Origin: Azorinus chamasolen
Taxonomy: Eukaryota; Mollusca; Bivalvia; Cardiida; Solecurtidae
Direction of reading: 5' to 3'
DNA: 64,000 nucleotides
Assembly (NCBI GenBank): GCA_963576725.1
Contig: OY755242.1
Location: 30,651,225 to 30,715,224, forward strand
This document shows, one piece after another, positions 31,229-42,424 of the stretch; position 1 is the stretch's first letter; every line of letters begins with the position of its first letter. Below the pieces are notes generated by a model. It worked only from the letters and a program-made list of their open reading frames with translations. It searched no databases and was not told the origin of the DNA. The position numbers and the translations under genes were made by a program.

Positions 31229-31931
31229 AAAGAAAGGTTATGATCCTATTATATTGCAACGAACTGCATGTTTGGTTATCGACCCTTTTACAGTCGGTAG
31301 CTACGCTTCCCTCTTTGCTTGCGCGATGACCAGCCGAGGGTAGTACTCTATGATGGTATACTCTTAAACTTGGATACAGGATGAGCTTACCAGACTCATG
31401 TATTACTTTTTCCCTGTCGTGCCCTTAACGGCTTACCTGCAGGTGCTCTGACTTCAGCAAAGTCATTGAGTACATATTTGACGGATTGTCACAGTTATTA
31501 TGCTATGTTTTACATGTTGTCCTGTGTTCACCGTCGTCTATGTTGTGGGTAAGTCCAGCGGGGATACCTTTATTTACAATATTTGTAAAGCTAGGGTGAC
31601 TTTGAGAGAAGTGTGAGGTTAGGACGTCCGTAAACCGGTTTAAACCCCCAGTGGTGTTTTTGCTACTGACCGTGCCAAGGCGGTACTCTCTTTGTCACCC
31701 TTCCTTTTGTTTGCCTTGCGTCTTTGTGCTTGTGATTTTGTTCATGTGTGGAACGTTTGTCTCTGGTTCTTGTGTGTCGCTTAGTGTTTTCTGTGTTCAT
31801 TTCGTGTGTGTGTGTGCGTTTGGGTGTGTGGTTGTGTGTATATGTGTGTGTCATGCTGTCTATCGGTGTTTTGGTGGTGGTTGCGTCTTGTATGTGGCTT
31901 TGCCTGCTTGACTTTACTACTTTTCCATTGT
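31229..31931 (+). mobile_element. PLE fragment A4, tandem partial copy
   Basis: Begins in the C-terminal coding part (AAAGGTTATGATCCTATTAT; GYDPIILQRTACLVIDPFTV) immediately after the A3 tail terminus. It runs through a TAG stop at 31341, the SECIS-like hairpin and a complete tail ending CTTTTCCATTG. Head-to-tail partial copies (pseudo-LTR arrangement) are a known PLE feature. It is almost identical to A3, so the two probably arose in one event. Confidence 0.85.
31341..31406 (+). promoter_or_regulatory. SECIS-like stem-loop (copy A4)
   Basis: TAGTACTCTATGATGGTATA / AGCTTACCAGACTCATGTAT. All core features are present. The leading TAG is the ORF stop codon. Confidence 0.7.
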
Positions 31932-31934
31932 AGT

Positions 31935-33053
31935 ACTTCAGCTGGCAGGTAGGCACCAAGCAACATCGAATGAGGCAATGGACACTGGTGTAGAATCAGC
32001 TAGTAGAGATAAGGGGTGCGGTCAATATCCATAAACAATTCCGTCTAGTTTAAACATTGTTGTATGGAATATTCACGGGATCCATGACAAATCAACTAAT
32101 GCTGATTTTATACATTACTTAACAAGGTTTGATATTGTATGTCTGCAAGAGACTTGATGTGCAGACTCCAACGAGATATGCAATATCTTACTAGGATTTA
32201 TAAGCTATGTTTGTAATGCTAAGCCTTCACTAATATCAGGTAGAAATATGGGCGGACTTATAGTTCCGATATAAAATTATTATGACAAATTTATTACAAT
32301 AGTTTGAAAAAACTTTAGATTTGAAGCAATTTTGACAATAAATAAATACATGCTACATAGTACAAAATACATTTTGTTTGTCAATATGTACAATCCACCT
32401 AGCTAATCACGAGTTAATCTGCATGATTATAAATGTGGTTTAGAGGTGTTTGAGAATACATTATGCCAAGAAATTGATAACCTTGATGCACATGACATTT
32501 TAATAAGTGGGGATCTAAATGCAAGAACTGGTACTTAAGATGAATTTGTACTGATAGATGGCAGAATTCCTGAATTTAGTCAATACTCTGATTTGTTTTC
32601 GAATGATATAAGCACAAGTGATGCTCAAGGGATACAGTTGTCAATAGATATGGAAACATATTGGTAAAATTATGTATAGCCTATTCCATGTGCATTTTAA
32701 ATGGCCATGTAAGAGATTACAAAGGTATTGGAGAATTTACCTTTCATGGTCATACATGATCTAGTTTTATTGATCTTTTTGTATGTAGTAATGAATTATT
32801 TCACTTATGTACAAATGTTAAAGTTGATGATAGTCCAGAGTGTGATCACATGCCTATAATCATAAGCCTGAATAATGTGGCAATAGTAGATGGACAAACT
32901 AAATATAATCATGCAGCTGAAACCAAAATTAAGATAAATGATTCTAATTGCATACGATATCAAGAGACGCTGAAAGATAGCATACTGACTGGTGGTTTTA
33001 ACATACTAAATGAGTTTCTTGAATCGTCTGCCTTGATGGAAATAGTACAGTGA
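31935..33053 (+). pseudogene. LINE APE-type endonuclease remnant
   Basis: One main frame with stops reads VVWNIHGIHDKSTNADFIHY, LTRFDIVCLQET, GRNMGGLIV, DILISGDLNARTGT, FTFHGHT...SSFIDLFVCSNEL and ECDHMPIIISL. These are the N, E-containing LQET, GDLN and SDH-like motifs of the apurinic endonuclease that nicks target DNA for LINE insertion. At the last motif the usual SDH is CDH. Multiple TAG/TAA/TGA codons and at least one frameshift inactivate it. It follows the A4 PLE tail and probably continues the LINE that starts at 27815. Confidence 0.8.
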
Positions 33054-33330
33054 AAGAGTTAAAGACCTGTTTTCTGAATATAAAATAAAACTTCTGTATA
33101 CATTACAAAACTAGTAATAAACAAACTCCACAGAATACAGCTTGGTAGAGGCTTATTATAAAGGTAAACCACTTTATACAGTTATATTCCCATTAAAACA
33201 CCTACAGAAATTACTGATGCTGCTGTACAGATTATACAGTAAGTAATCGATTATGTCATAATTACTATCGATAGTAGATCGAAAATACTTTTTCGATCAA
33301 TAATCGATTATAATCGATTATCGGAACAAC
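33054..33330. other. LINE interior with deletion and a TAATCGATTA-rich palindromic patch
   Basis: Between the APE and RT pieces most of the RT N-terminal half is missing. The stretch 33238-33330 is rich in repeated ATCGATTA motifs (GTAAGTAATCGATTATG and AATAATCGATTATAATCGAT) and pairs with itself, suggesting a small inserted palindromic element. Confidence 0.5.
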
Positions 33331-34072
33331 ACTATTTTCTATATTCATAAATGAACTTGCTCATGAAATTCAAAACAATGGAGTGCATGGAATACAACTC
33401 TTACCATCTGAGATAGATGTATTTCTTTTAATGTTTGCTGATAACATTGCATTATTATCTGATACAATTTTAGGTCTCCAAAAAATCTAAATACATCGCA
33501 GCAGTTATGTGATAAAAATAATGTATATGTCAATACAAACAAAACAAGAGTTCTTGTATTTAAGAGAGGTGGCAATTTGTCATGGAAAGAAAACTGGAAA
33601 TATAAAAACACTTATACTGAATGTGTAAATGGTTTTACTTACGTAGGAATGTACTTTACTAGTACATTGTCATTACATAAGGATGGCTGGTTATGTTAAC
33701 TGGGTCATTATATTAGAAATAATCTATATAATAATGAATTTTGTTATATATGGGAAGCCCAACATGTGCCAAATGAAAAGCTATTTATTTCTGAATACCT
33801 AGCAAGTTTGAAAGATCAATATATTTAAACATGGTCTGAATTATGCATGAGTAAAAACAAATTAAATAAATTCTATGTCTTTGTAAAAACATCATTTGGC
33901 TTTGAATCCTATATAAATTGTTTGGATATTGTAAAGTTTAGAGGTTGCTTGTCAAATCTTAGATGTTCCTCACACCATTTAATGACTGAAAAATGTCGTC
34001 ATCATGGTTTACCCAAAAAAAAGCGTGTATGCTTCTATTGCAAAAATGCTGTTGAGGACGAGTACCATTTTT
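33331..34072 (+). pseudogene. LINE RT C-terminal half and Cys/His region
   Basis: RT landmarks LFSIFINELAHEIQNNGVHG, VFLLMFADNIALLS (FADD-type motif with N in place of the second D) and the downstream SWKENWKYKNT...YVGMYF block. A C-terminal zinc-finger-like segment KRVCFYCKNAVEDEYHFCVT also remains. The element is interrupted at 34073 by a short TIR element and resumes at 34501. Confidence 0.75.
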
Positions 34073-34500
34073 GTGTCACCTGCCCAGAGACAGTGTGTCA
34101 CTTAGGATCACTTTTCCGTCGTCCGTCTGTCCGTCTGCATGTCTGCCGCCACACTTTCTTTTTTTGGCTGTCATTTCTACATTAATCATTATAAAGCTTT
34201 CGAATTCCACACGTGTCTTCCTGTCATTGCATTGAGGACCGTTGATGTAACTAAGGTCCGTCACTCTGCATGCAATACTTTTTAAGTTATTCCCCTTTGT
34301 TCATACTTTCTTTGTTTGGCTGTTATTTCTTAACTAATCAATATGGAGCTTTTACGTTTCACATGTGTCTTCCTCTCATTAATGACAATTAATGAAACTG
34401 AGGTTCATCAGTCTGCATGCAATACTTTTTATTATTCCCTTTGTTCTGATTTCTCTCTAGCATATTAACAGTGTTTGTGTCAGCTGCGAGCAGGTGACAC
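34073..34500 (-). mobile_element. Non-autonomous element with 11-bp TIRs, inserted in the LINE
   Basis: Starts GTGTCACCTGC and ends GCAGGTGACAC, perfect 11-bp inverted repeats. The interior has GTCCGTCTGTCCGTCTGC microsatellite and about two copies of a unit containing CATGCAATACTTTTTAAGTT ATTCCCCTTTGTTC. A longer copy in the opposite orientation lies at 57395-58189. It resembles pearl-like bivalve elements built of about 155-bp repeats. Confidence 0.7.
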
Positions 34501-34690
34501 ATGTGTTCCTCCGAACAATCTTGTGTAATTTTATGCCCCATATATTCTGCATTGATAGTGGTTATATACCATTAAAACATAACTTTTATATGCTGATTGG
34601 TTATACAAATGCCGACGTACTACGAAAACTAGCAATGTATTTATACTTTGCTAAAAGATTAAGACAAATCTACGCAAATTGATGTTGAAA
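34501..34690 (+). pseudogene. LINE extreme C-terminus
   Basis: The frame reads SGYIPLKHNFYMLIGYTNAD, VLRKLAMYLYFAKRLRQI and stops at 34682. This is the usual end of such LINE ORFs after the Cys/His region, and completes the element interrupted at 34073. Confidence 0.6.
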
Positions 34691-35442
34691 TCAGCTATAT
34701 ATAACTAGACTAAAAGACAGTTCTCTTACAGTATGGCATAGCTTTTACAATTATGATGTATTATATACTTATTATTCCTTAGATTAATATCAGGTATCAC
34801 TAAAGTATTTATTCTGTAGATTATTGTGCTGCGGGCAATGAGATGATATGTGATGCGGATATGTGATGTTCTTAATGACCTACTTTGTTTTGGCACTGGA
34901 GTAACATGTTTACCGTCTGCCTGGAAGAGCTTATTTGTTATGAACGATTCGGTCCTAATTCGTTTTGGTTTGTAGCCATTTTACGCAAAATTTAGTCCAA
35001 CAGATTTGCATTCAAATGTATGTAAATGGCAATTGCGATATTATCGAACGGAAAGTACCAATATACGCAGTATTAATTCAAATCAATATATGTTTTTGAT
35101 TAGATGATAAATAAGCTCTCAACACCAATATATGTCGTATTATGATAGTCAAGTACGGGAATGATGTCAGTAAGTATCCTGTATAATTTGAATTATAAAG
35201 TTGTGGAAATTGTAAAGTCAAGGCATGGAATATACAAAAATCCTTGGTTTATTTTGAAATTGAAATTTTATTAAGAAACAAATAAGAAAACAAAAGTTTA
35301 TCAAACAATAAGCATACCGAACAAATATGAATGAGCAAACATACTTATCAAGCAAGACATATACAGAGCAAATAGATAAGGAACAAATAGTAATGATTGA
35401 ACTATATAGTGACATGATAAAAATATATCTGATATTTTTATT
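34691..35442. other. No gene recognised
   Basis: AT-rich. Small open frames on both strands without resemblance to known proteins. Confidence 0.4.
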
Positions 35443-35525
35443 GTATAAGCAAACAGAGCAGACCCTGGTCAGACTGATCCTACAGGAGTGTCAACTCTGG
35501 GCTGTTCTATTTGCCAAGGTGTTAA
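35443..35525. mobile_element. TTAA-MITE family C hairpin
   Basis: GCAAACAGAGCAGACCCTGG with a decayed partner arm CAACTCTGGGCTGTTCTATT. The T/A mismatch after CC is kept. Confidence 0.5.
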
Positions 35526-37019
35526 AATGCATATGTACAGGTATAAGTACATTTATAGCAAAATACAGTACGATATAGATCTATTGTCTGAAAAAGGTAA
35601 AATATGTTGCATCAGTTAAAATCTGATACACAGAACTAACTATGTGTGCGTGTATATTGTACCATATACTCCCAAGTGGCAATGAAGTATTTGGGTATTC
35701 ATTCACCGATTCCATAAGCAAAGAAGGTTTGAACTTCATTAAAAAATTATTCATTAACACAGTGATTAACAGTAATTCCAATTTTGTTTTTGTGAACTGT
35801 ACATTACTATTTGGAAAGCTGAGCCAGAATAACGGCCCAGAAACCATTCAACCACAACAATGTATGTGCAATTCATTTATACATTTTCTGCAAATTACTG
35901 ATATTTGTTCCCACGGTTTTAACGTTTATTAATCCTCCCAAAAAGTTGATGGCGTATACTTAAATCACGCTGTATGTTTATTAGTCTGTCTGTCCGTTCA
36001 TCGATCTGTCCGGATTTGTCCGGAGCATTACCCGGTCATCTTTCAATGAATCTTTCTCAAGCTTTGTATACTAACTTGTCATTTTATGACATTGTGTACC
36101 TGTTATTTTGGTTATGATCACTTGACCGAAATATCAGTCAGAGCATTTTTGACATTTTCTTCTTGGAGGAATGTGGCATGAGTATAAGTAATACCAATTG
36201 GAAATACTTTTCAATATCATATCAAACTGTAACTCTTCATGATAGCTTAACCAATAAGTTAATTAGGCATTCTTTTTGAGCCCTCATATGAGAATATGCA
36301 CTGTTGGTGAATTCAGAACAATATCTGTAATATATCCGTATATCCTAGTAAATAATTCATATTTCGGTGTCAAAAATATTTACATTGGAAATACAAGTTA
36401 CTTGATTTTGAGAAGATTAAATTATTAACTTATTTCTTTAGTCTCATTAGAGGTTTTTGATTTGTTTACTTATTGTACAAAGTATTGTATGTTATTACTG
36501 CTTTATAATGTTGCCTACTTTCTTTGTGTAGATTAGATTGTTTCAAATGTTTATTTCAACATTTGCTCACACATTTAAACATATTTGCAGACAAAACGCA
36601 GATCTGACAGATCCTGAACAAGCTGTTTCATTTCTGTCTGCTACATTTAAAAATAATTATACATGTAATAAAAATACTGTACATCTCAGTTAACACTCCT
36701 AATGGAAGTGAAAATAAGTTAATCAAAAATTCATTCACCAAAAATAAACTTCCGTATAGATAAACGGAAAAAAAGGTTGATCAATCTTGATTTTGCGCAT
36801 GCTGTAGTGGGGAACATTAGTTGTACATTTCCCTATGCGACTAAAGAAGGATAGGTCCTTATTTCTTTTCACAAAAGTTCATCCATATAATTTATTCATT
36901 AACCCAATGTAAACCTTTACTTGGTCAACATATGCATCTAAGATGAAACCAAAGGTTTGCAAATAAAAGGAGCCATGATTTTTATGCCTCGTTGATGATA
37001 GTCAGAGGGCATTATGTTT
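35526..37019. other. No gene recognised; short GTCTGTCTGTCC tract
   Basis: A segment at 35935-36065 (AATCCTCCCAAAAAGTTGAT, GTCTGTCTGTCCGTTC, GTCCGGATTTGTCCGG) looks like the edge of a mollusc-type repeat. The rest is AT-rich and unrecognised. Confidence 0.35.
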
Positions 37020-37205
37020 TGCACTTGTCCGTCCGTCCGCGCTAACAATTCCTGTTTATGTGACTAAATAATTACATGAGAACAAAATATATTTTGTTCT
37101 CAGCGGTTTTATGTGGCTTATTTTCAGTTTGTGTGGCTATTTTGAACAAAGGAATAGCCACATACACTCACTCCGTTTAAAACGTCCGTATGTCCGTCCG
37201 TCGCG
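37020..37205 (-). repeat. Short element flanked by (GTCC)n, partner of 57940-58080
   Basis: Between two GTCCGTCCG tracts lies a segment with GCGCTAACAATT, TTATGTGACTAAATAATTAC, a TTGTTCTCA / TGAGAACAA inverted pair and GTGTGGCTATTTTGAACAAA. The same segment appears on the opposite strand at 57940-58080, also bounded by (ACGG)n. Confidence 0.6.
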
Positions 37206-38278
37206 CTTTTACATGCAGTTGGTACGTGTAGTTGGTTGTCACAGTATTTTCATAGTCTTATATCTCACTAACCACTATAGCTATTGGCATGAAATTGCAT
37301 ATACACATAAACCACCATCCATATTTTTTCATTATCATTGTTGCCCGCAAGCCCAAGGTCAAGGTCAAATGACGTGCAGCTAGGCAAGCACCACCACCGG
37401 GGCACCACTGTGTCTTACAGACACCATTTTCTAGTTTTAAAAAAGCTTCTACTTTTATCAAAAGAAAGTCACTAATTACCTTCATTGCCATTTACTTAGT
37501 AGTTTCAATTATGCTATTAATACTAAAAGTGTTCCTTTTCTATTGTATATTATTTAGAAGCTTTTTTTATTTAAAAAAAGATAACTAATCATTAACGTTG
37601 CTGTTCCTTTTCTATACCCGACTTTTGATCTTATTACTTCCTAGCATAATTAATTAATATCAACATCAGAAGACTAGCCTGTCGTATACTAGTATACTTA
37701 AAATGAAAATAGTATTTTAACAGTGTCAACTACTTTGCTTTCAATGCTCAAATAATAAACACTTTACACTTCAGTCAAAATATCATTTAATACTTATCAA
37801 GCAAATAATTAAGTTTACATTAAATGACAAACTTTGTTTTGCCGCAGCACTTATTCACTTTGATGTACATGTACAGAAATTTCTTACTTGTTGCACTGTA
37901 GAGATTTGTCTTGCTTGCAGCTGACTGATCCTTTGATGGGATGTTTATGTTACTGTTTCGGTAGAACATAATTACTAGATTATTAAGTAACACATTAAGT
38001 TAATGATATATAGTATAGTTACTGAATTTGATATTAAGGATGTACATATCGTGCTGACAGTAAAGATATCTTTTGAATGACACTTTCTCTATAGTGTGGT
38101 GATTTGCATTGTATAATTTCCTTATTCGACCGGGTTGGTGTGGGGGAAAGTAACAGGTAGAAGGTTTTATTGCACTGTAGTGATCGTGTCTTGCTAACAC
38201 ATGTTTGATAGATTGATTGGTATGTTTTGGGACTGTACTGTTGTACGAAATGTTATATTATTAAAGTCAAACAGCGGT
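37206..38278. other. No gene recognised
   Basis: AT-rich sequence with only short open frames. Confidence 0.4.
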
Positions 38279-38660
38279 GGGCGGAGCGGTGGTCTAGTGG
38301 TAACGCCCTTGACTATCAATCCGGAGGTCGGGGGTTCATATCCCGGTCCGCTCGGAAAATGTCAGAGATGCTTTTCGGTGTCTCCCACCCACACGGAGTC
38401 TGAGTCATTAGCCCACATTGACTTGTGACACGGCTTGTCACAGTGAGCCCGAAAGAGCATAGCCCGATTGGAAAAGAGCTGTGTATGTGCGATAAGTGCT
38501 TTGTATATTCCACCAGCATATGAAGGGGCAGTCTATCCGAACATGAATGTGAAAGCACTCGGGGAATCATGACTAGGAGGGATGACTCGGAGAGAAAACC
38601 CGTGGAGACGAAATCACGGGTAACCCTGTACGGCACTGAGTACGAGGAGGCAAACAGCAC
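38279..38660 (+). mobile_element. tRNA-headed SINE
   Basis: The first about 75 bases form a tRNA-like head with an A box TGGTCTAGTGG (38290-38300) and a B box GGTTCATATCC (38333-38343), the internal RNA polymerase III promoter. A tRNA-unrelated body follows (GGTGTCTCCCACCCACACGG, GTGAGCCCGAAAGAGCATAG, CATATGAAGGGGCAG), running to about 38660. It lacks clear target duplications. The head is too diverged and too embedded to be a working tRNA gene. Confidence 0.75.
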
Positions 38661-38696
38661 AGTCCTTGATCACAGTGTTCCACTTGCAACTATTGG

Positions 38697-39352
38697 TTCT
38701 TGGACATACCTATTTTCTCATTTTGTTCATCAAATATGTTAAAAAAGGGATATGATCCTGTAGTACTACAACATACTGCATGTCAACCCTTTAACAGTTG
38801 GCAATCACGCTGGCATCTTTGCATGTTCGCCGACAAGAAATGTTTAGTACTCTATGAAGGCGACCTCTTAAATCCAGAAACGGAAGGAGGACGTCGGATA
38901 TCTGTACTATTTCGTTTTTGTCGTACCCTTTATAACTTTTCTACAGTTACTCTGTTTGCAGCTCAATCATTGAGTACACTAGCGACAGGTTGATACAGTT
39001 TGTTCACTTAAATGTTTTCGTTATACATGCACTTTACCACTGTATTTGCCATCGCGGTTGTTGTAGATTAGTCGGAGAGGGGATACGTTTATTTACACTG
39101 TTTGTATTTAGGGTGGTGATGGAATAAGTGTGAGGTCGGGCGCCCATAAACCGGCTTAACCCCAGTGACTTTTGTCACTGACCGTTCCAAGACGGATCTT
39201 CCATCTCCCCCCTATTGTATGTTTGTTTTGTCTTTGTGCGTCTCTTGATGTTTTTATAGTTATGTACATTTGCTCTTTCATTGTGTTGCTGTTCGGGCGA
39301 CTGTTTGTTCTGTATGTGGTGTTTCCTGCATGACTCATTTTTGTACTTGACA
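38697..39352 (+). mobile_element. PLE fragment B3 (C-terminal coding end and tail)
   Basis: Starts at TTCTTGGACATACCTATTTT in the C-terminal coding part and continues through KGYDPVVLQHTAC in one frame. It has a TAG stop at 38845, a SECIS-like hairpin and the subfamily-B tail ending ATGACTCATTTTTGTACTT. It is directly downstream of the SINE. Confidence 0.8.
38845..38909 (+). promoter_or_regulatory. SECIS-like stem-loop (copy B3)
   Basis: TAGTACTCTATGAAGGCGAC / GACGTCGGATATCTGTACTA. Lower helix perfect, quartet UGAA/GGAU present, AAA unpaired. The TAG stop of the ORF is the first codon of the hairpin. Confidence 0.75.
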
Positions 39353-39693
39353 TATCCTGTGTTAGAATGGTTATCGCTTCACGCAAGATAAATCGTGGAC
39401 TTTCGATGTATATTATGCTAGTTAGATAGTTGATTATTTCTAGTTTTCTTGTACATGTCTAGTTTACTTGTACATAACACCTTCGGACCTTTCCGTTGAG
39501 GCACTTGTCCACCTGAACGGAAACACCCGATACACGTATATTATACTGAAGTAGTTCTTATTGTTCTCGGATGCAGGACTGGTCACTTTGCTTTTAATAG
39601 TATAAACGTAAAACCTTTACTTTCGTTTTGCTAAAGTAGAATGACAGCATAGATATAATTTCAGTTATCAATACACCTAGTACTTACGGCATA
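39353..39693. other. No gene recognised
   Basis: Nothing recognisable. Confidence 0.4.
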
Positions 39694-39921
39694 TTAACCC
39701 TTCGCTTGCTATTCACGTCAATATACCTACCTGTATAAATAGTGAAGACCCAGATAAGACAGCTCCTGCACTATTTACAAGTTGATTGTGCAACCAATGC
39801 ACTCCACAGCACTGATTGCACAGCGAAATACTTGTACACAGTGGAGATATATGTAATTATACAACAGGGCATGGGTAAAGAAGGAGAAATGTATTTAAAA
39901 ATTCAGCAAGAGAAGGGTTAA
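39694..39921 (+). mobile_element. TTAA-MITE, family A, copy 5 (hairpin arm deleted)
   Basis: Complete ends TTAACCCTTCGCTTGCTATT and AGCAAGAGAAGGGTTAA. In the centre one arm of the palindrome is missing (GACAGCTCCTGCACTATTTA), as if the hairpin had been cut or skipped during replication. Confidence 0.8.
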
Positions 39922-40663
39922 GTTTTGTTTTGTTAAGGCGCCAGTAGTTTTATGGGTGTGCAGGATTATGTCTATGTATGCAATGTTAGCAGTACAATGT
40001 CATTGCGGTTGTCTTAGTAAATATATGTTTATCTTTGTCTGATGTATAAGTGGGAATGAGCGCATACTACTACTTATAAATTGATTAACATTTGTGGTTA
40101 TGTACATGTATATGTTGTCAACTTTCTACCATAAATAAATGGTGAATATGTCGCGATGATGCATTACAAAAACACAGTGTAATGCCTAATGTTACAGATG
40201 TCAGTAGTCCTTATAGGCCAATAACATGTTAAAATGTAGCTGTTTATCTATGTACATATATATTTATGGGTCGTAGGCCTTATATACGAAATAAAGCTAA
40301 ATCATTTATTTTATTTAGCCATGTACGTGAAGAATATTCTGTATTAAATACTCGCAGATGTTTACAGCTGAACAGTTGTTTTGGCCATGCCAGAGACTGG
40401 AGAATCAGAAGGGCTCCTCTATTCCATCTTGTGTGGATTTTCACCGATTTCAAAAGCCAGTTGATATGACTAAACTTATATATCAAACAGTGTGCAGTTC
40501 AAACTCCACATGCAGCATTATCGTCCATCTACATTGTATACCAATGGCTTATGCCAGACAATGCTTAGTTTACCGTGTGCCCCCTCCACATGAAAAATGG
40601 AAGGGCTCAAAGTTAAGATCTGGACGGGATTTCCTTCCATCTTATATGAAAATAAATGGGTTA
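39922..40663. other. No gene recognised
   Basis: The open frame 40358-40678 (106 codons) has no recognisable motifs. Confidence 0.35.
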
Positions 40664-40775
40664 TCCCTTACTCCATAACTACGCATTTCGACCTCTTTGT
40701 AAACAGGGTAGATACAGATCAGAAGGTTCTTACAGGAACCGTCCGATCTGGGTAAGCTATGTTTGCTTATTATAT
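40664..40775 (+). mobile_element. TTAA-MITE family C (decayed)
   Basis: TATCCCTTACTCCATAACTA and a hairpin AGATCAGAAGGTTC / GAACCGTCCGATCTGGGT. Here both arms read CAGAT, one of the few copies without the usual mismatch. Confidence 0.5.
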
Positions 40776-41483
40776 AATACACATATGAATCTACAGTTTT
40801 TGTCTTGACCAAACATTCCTGTGTTCATGAGCTATTATAACAATTAATAATTCTATATTCACGATATCATAATTTCTTAAATGAATATTTAAGGTGTACG
40901 AGGTTAACATGTAAAAAAAGTTTACCTCCGTATATACAGCAGAGCTGGTGGCTATAATAAAAAAAACATGACCCTCTTCCTCATAAATAGTCATGTTACA
41001 TAAATGTTCATCATGTATAGGGTTAATGCAGGACAAGTCAATCAGAAAGTATTTGACTGCCTTAATTTCGTCTTGCAGTTGCACGTTCGCGACCAGTCGC
41101 AATATACAAGCGTATAACTACGTGTATGTGGATCCAGGCAATGGACCGAGTAGCTCGGTGTCTCATAAGGATCCAACAAACTACAAGCACATACTGTAGT
41201 GTTTTTACCAGGACCATTTATTGAAACAATAGTAATGGTTTTCCGTCACTGTGTGTGGGCGATAAGTGCCAGTTACCCAAAATTGCCAATTTGTCAGTGG
41301 ATAAAATAATTGTATTATTCCATATGCACTTGTACTTTCTATTGACTAACCGCAATGGATTTTTCTCCCTCTTCCTAGAGTTATGGAACGGAATACCGAG
41401 AAAACAAAACGAGATATGCTGGAAAATATCACTTGTTAAACTCAAATATATAACACCAATAACACTATTGATACTAGTATATC
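40776..41483. other. No gene; family-D hairpin remnant at 41131-41176
   Basis: GGATCCAGGCAATGGACCGA / CTCATAAGGATCC is a decayed family-D hairpin. The rest has no recognised content. Confidence 0.4.
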
Positions 41484-41625
41484 ACACTTTAATAGATCAG
41501 CTTCACTACACCATATATATCACTTCACTGATCAGACGTTGCTAAGATACCTCATATAACGTCATAAAAACATAACGTCACATGACTTCACATAACGTTC
41601 TCTGCTTTACTTAATATTTGAATAA
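41484..41625 (+). repeat. Direct repeat X1 flanking the nested PLE block
   Basis: About 140 bp (TTTAATAGATCAGCTTCACT...CACATAACGTTCTCTGCT...GAATAA) matched by 55116-55257 in the same orientation with roughly ten differences. X1 touches the 3' end of PLE B4 and X2 touches the truncated 5' end of PLE B5. The layout is that of a target-site duplication around the whole 13.5-kb block. Confidence 0.7.
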
Positions 41626-42056
41626 AAGTACAAAAATGCAGATACATACAGAACAAATAGTCGCCCGAACAGCAACACAAGGAAACAGCAAATGTACATA
41701 ACTATAAAAAACAACAAGAGACGCACAAAGACAAAACAAACACACAATAGGGGGAAGATGGAAGCACCGCCTTGGAACGGTCAGTGACAAAAGTCACTGG
41801 GGGGTTAAACCGGTTGATGGGCGCCCAACCTCACACTTATTCCATCCCCACCCTAAAAGACAAACAGTGTAAATAAACGTATCCCCTCTCCGACTAATCT
41901 ACAACAACCGCGATGGCAAATACAGTGGTAAAGCGCATGTATAACGAAAACATTTAAGTGAACAAACTGTATCCACCTATCGCTAGTGTACTCAATGATT
42001 GAGCTGCAAACAGAGTAACTGTAGAAAAGTAATAAAGGGTACGACAAAAACGAAAT

Positions 42057-42120
42057 AGTACAGATATCCGACGTTCTCCTTCCATTTCTGGATTTAAGAG
42101 GTCGCCTTCATAGAGTACTA
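42057..42120 (-). promoter_or_regulatory. SECIS-like stem-loop (copy B4)
   Basis: Read on the minus strand: TAGTACTCTATGAAGGCGAC, CTCTTAAATCC, then AAGGAGAACGTCGGATATCT and GTACTA. Lower helix of 6 bp, UGAA/GGAU quartet, upper helix of 9-11 bp with two central mismatches, AAA loop. It begins with the TAG stop that ends the PLE frame (TRNV-TAG). Confidence 0.8.
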
Positions 42121-42424
42121 AACATTTCTTGTCGGCGAACATGCAAAGAGGCCAGCGTGATTGCAAACTGTAAAAGGGTTGACAACCAAACATGCAGTGT
42201 GTTGTAGTACTACAGGATCATATCCCCTTTTTAACATATTTGATGAACAAAGTGAGAAAATGGGTATGTCCAATAATTTTGCGAAGTTTATAAATCACAT
42301 CACCATAAAATTCAGGATGTGAAACACCGTGTCGCAGAAGCTCCTTGAGATTAGATTGGTACTTGCCAATAAGCGAGAGATTTCGATAGTAAAATTTAGA
42401 AAAAGTTTTTCTTAGTTTATGGTA

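Noticed and set aside
30930..31230. Hammerhead ribozyme in the PLE tail, as found in canonical PLEs.
   Set aside because: No CTGATGA...GAAA arrangement is visible in A or B tails on either strand. Naiad-type PLEs are reported, from memory, to lack canonical hammerheads.
38279..38355. A functional tRNA gene.
   Set aside because: A and B boxes are present, but the cloverleaf is degenerate and it is fused to a long SINE body.
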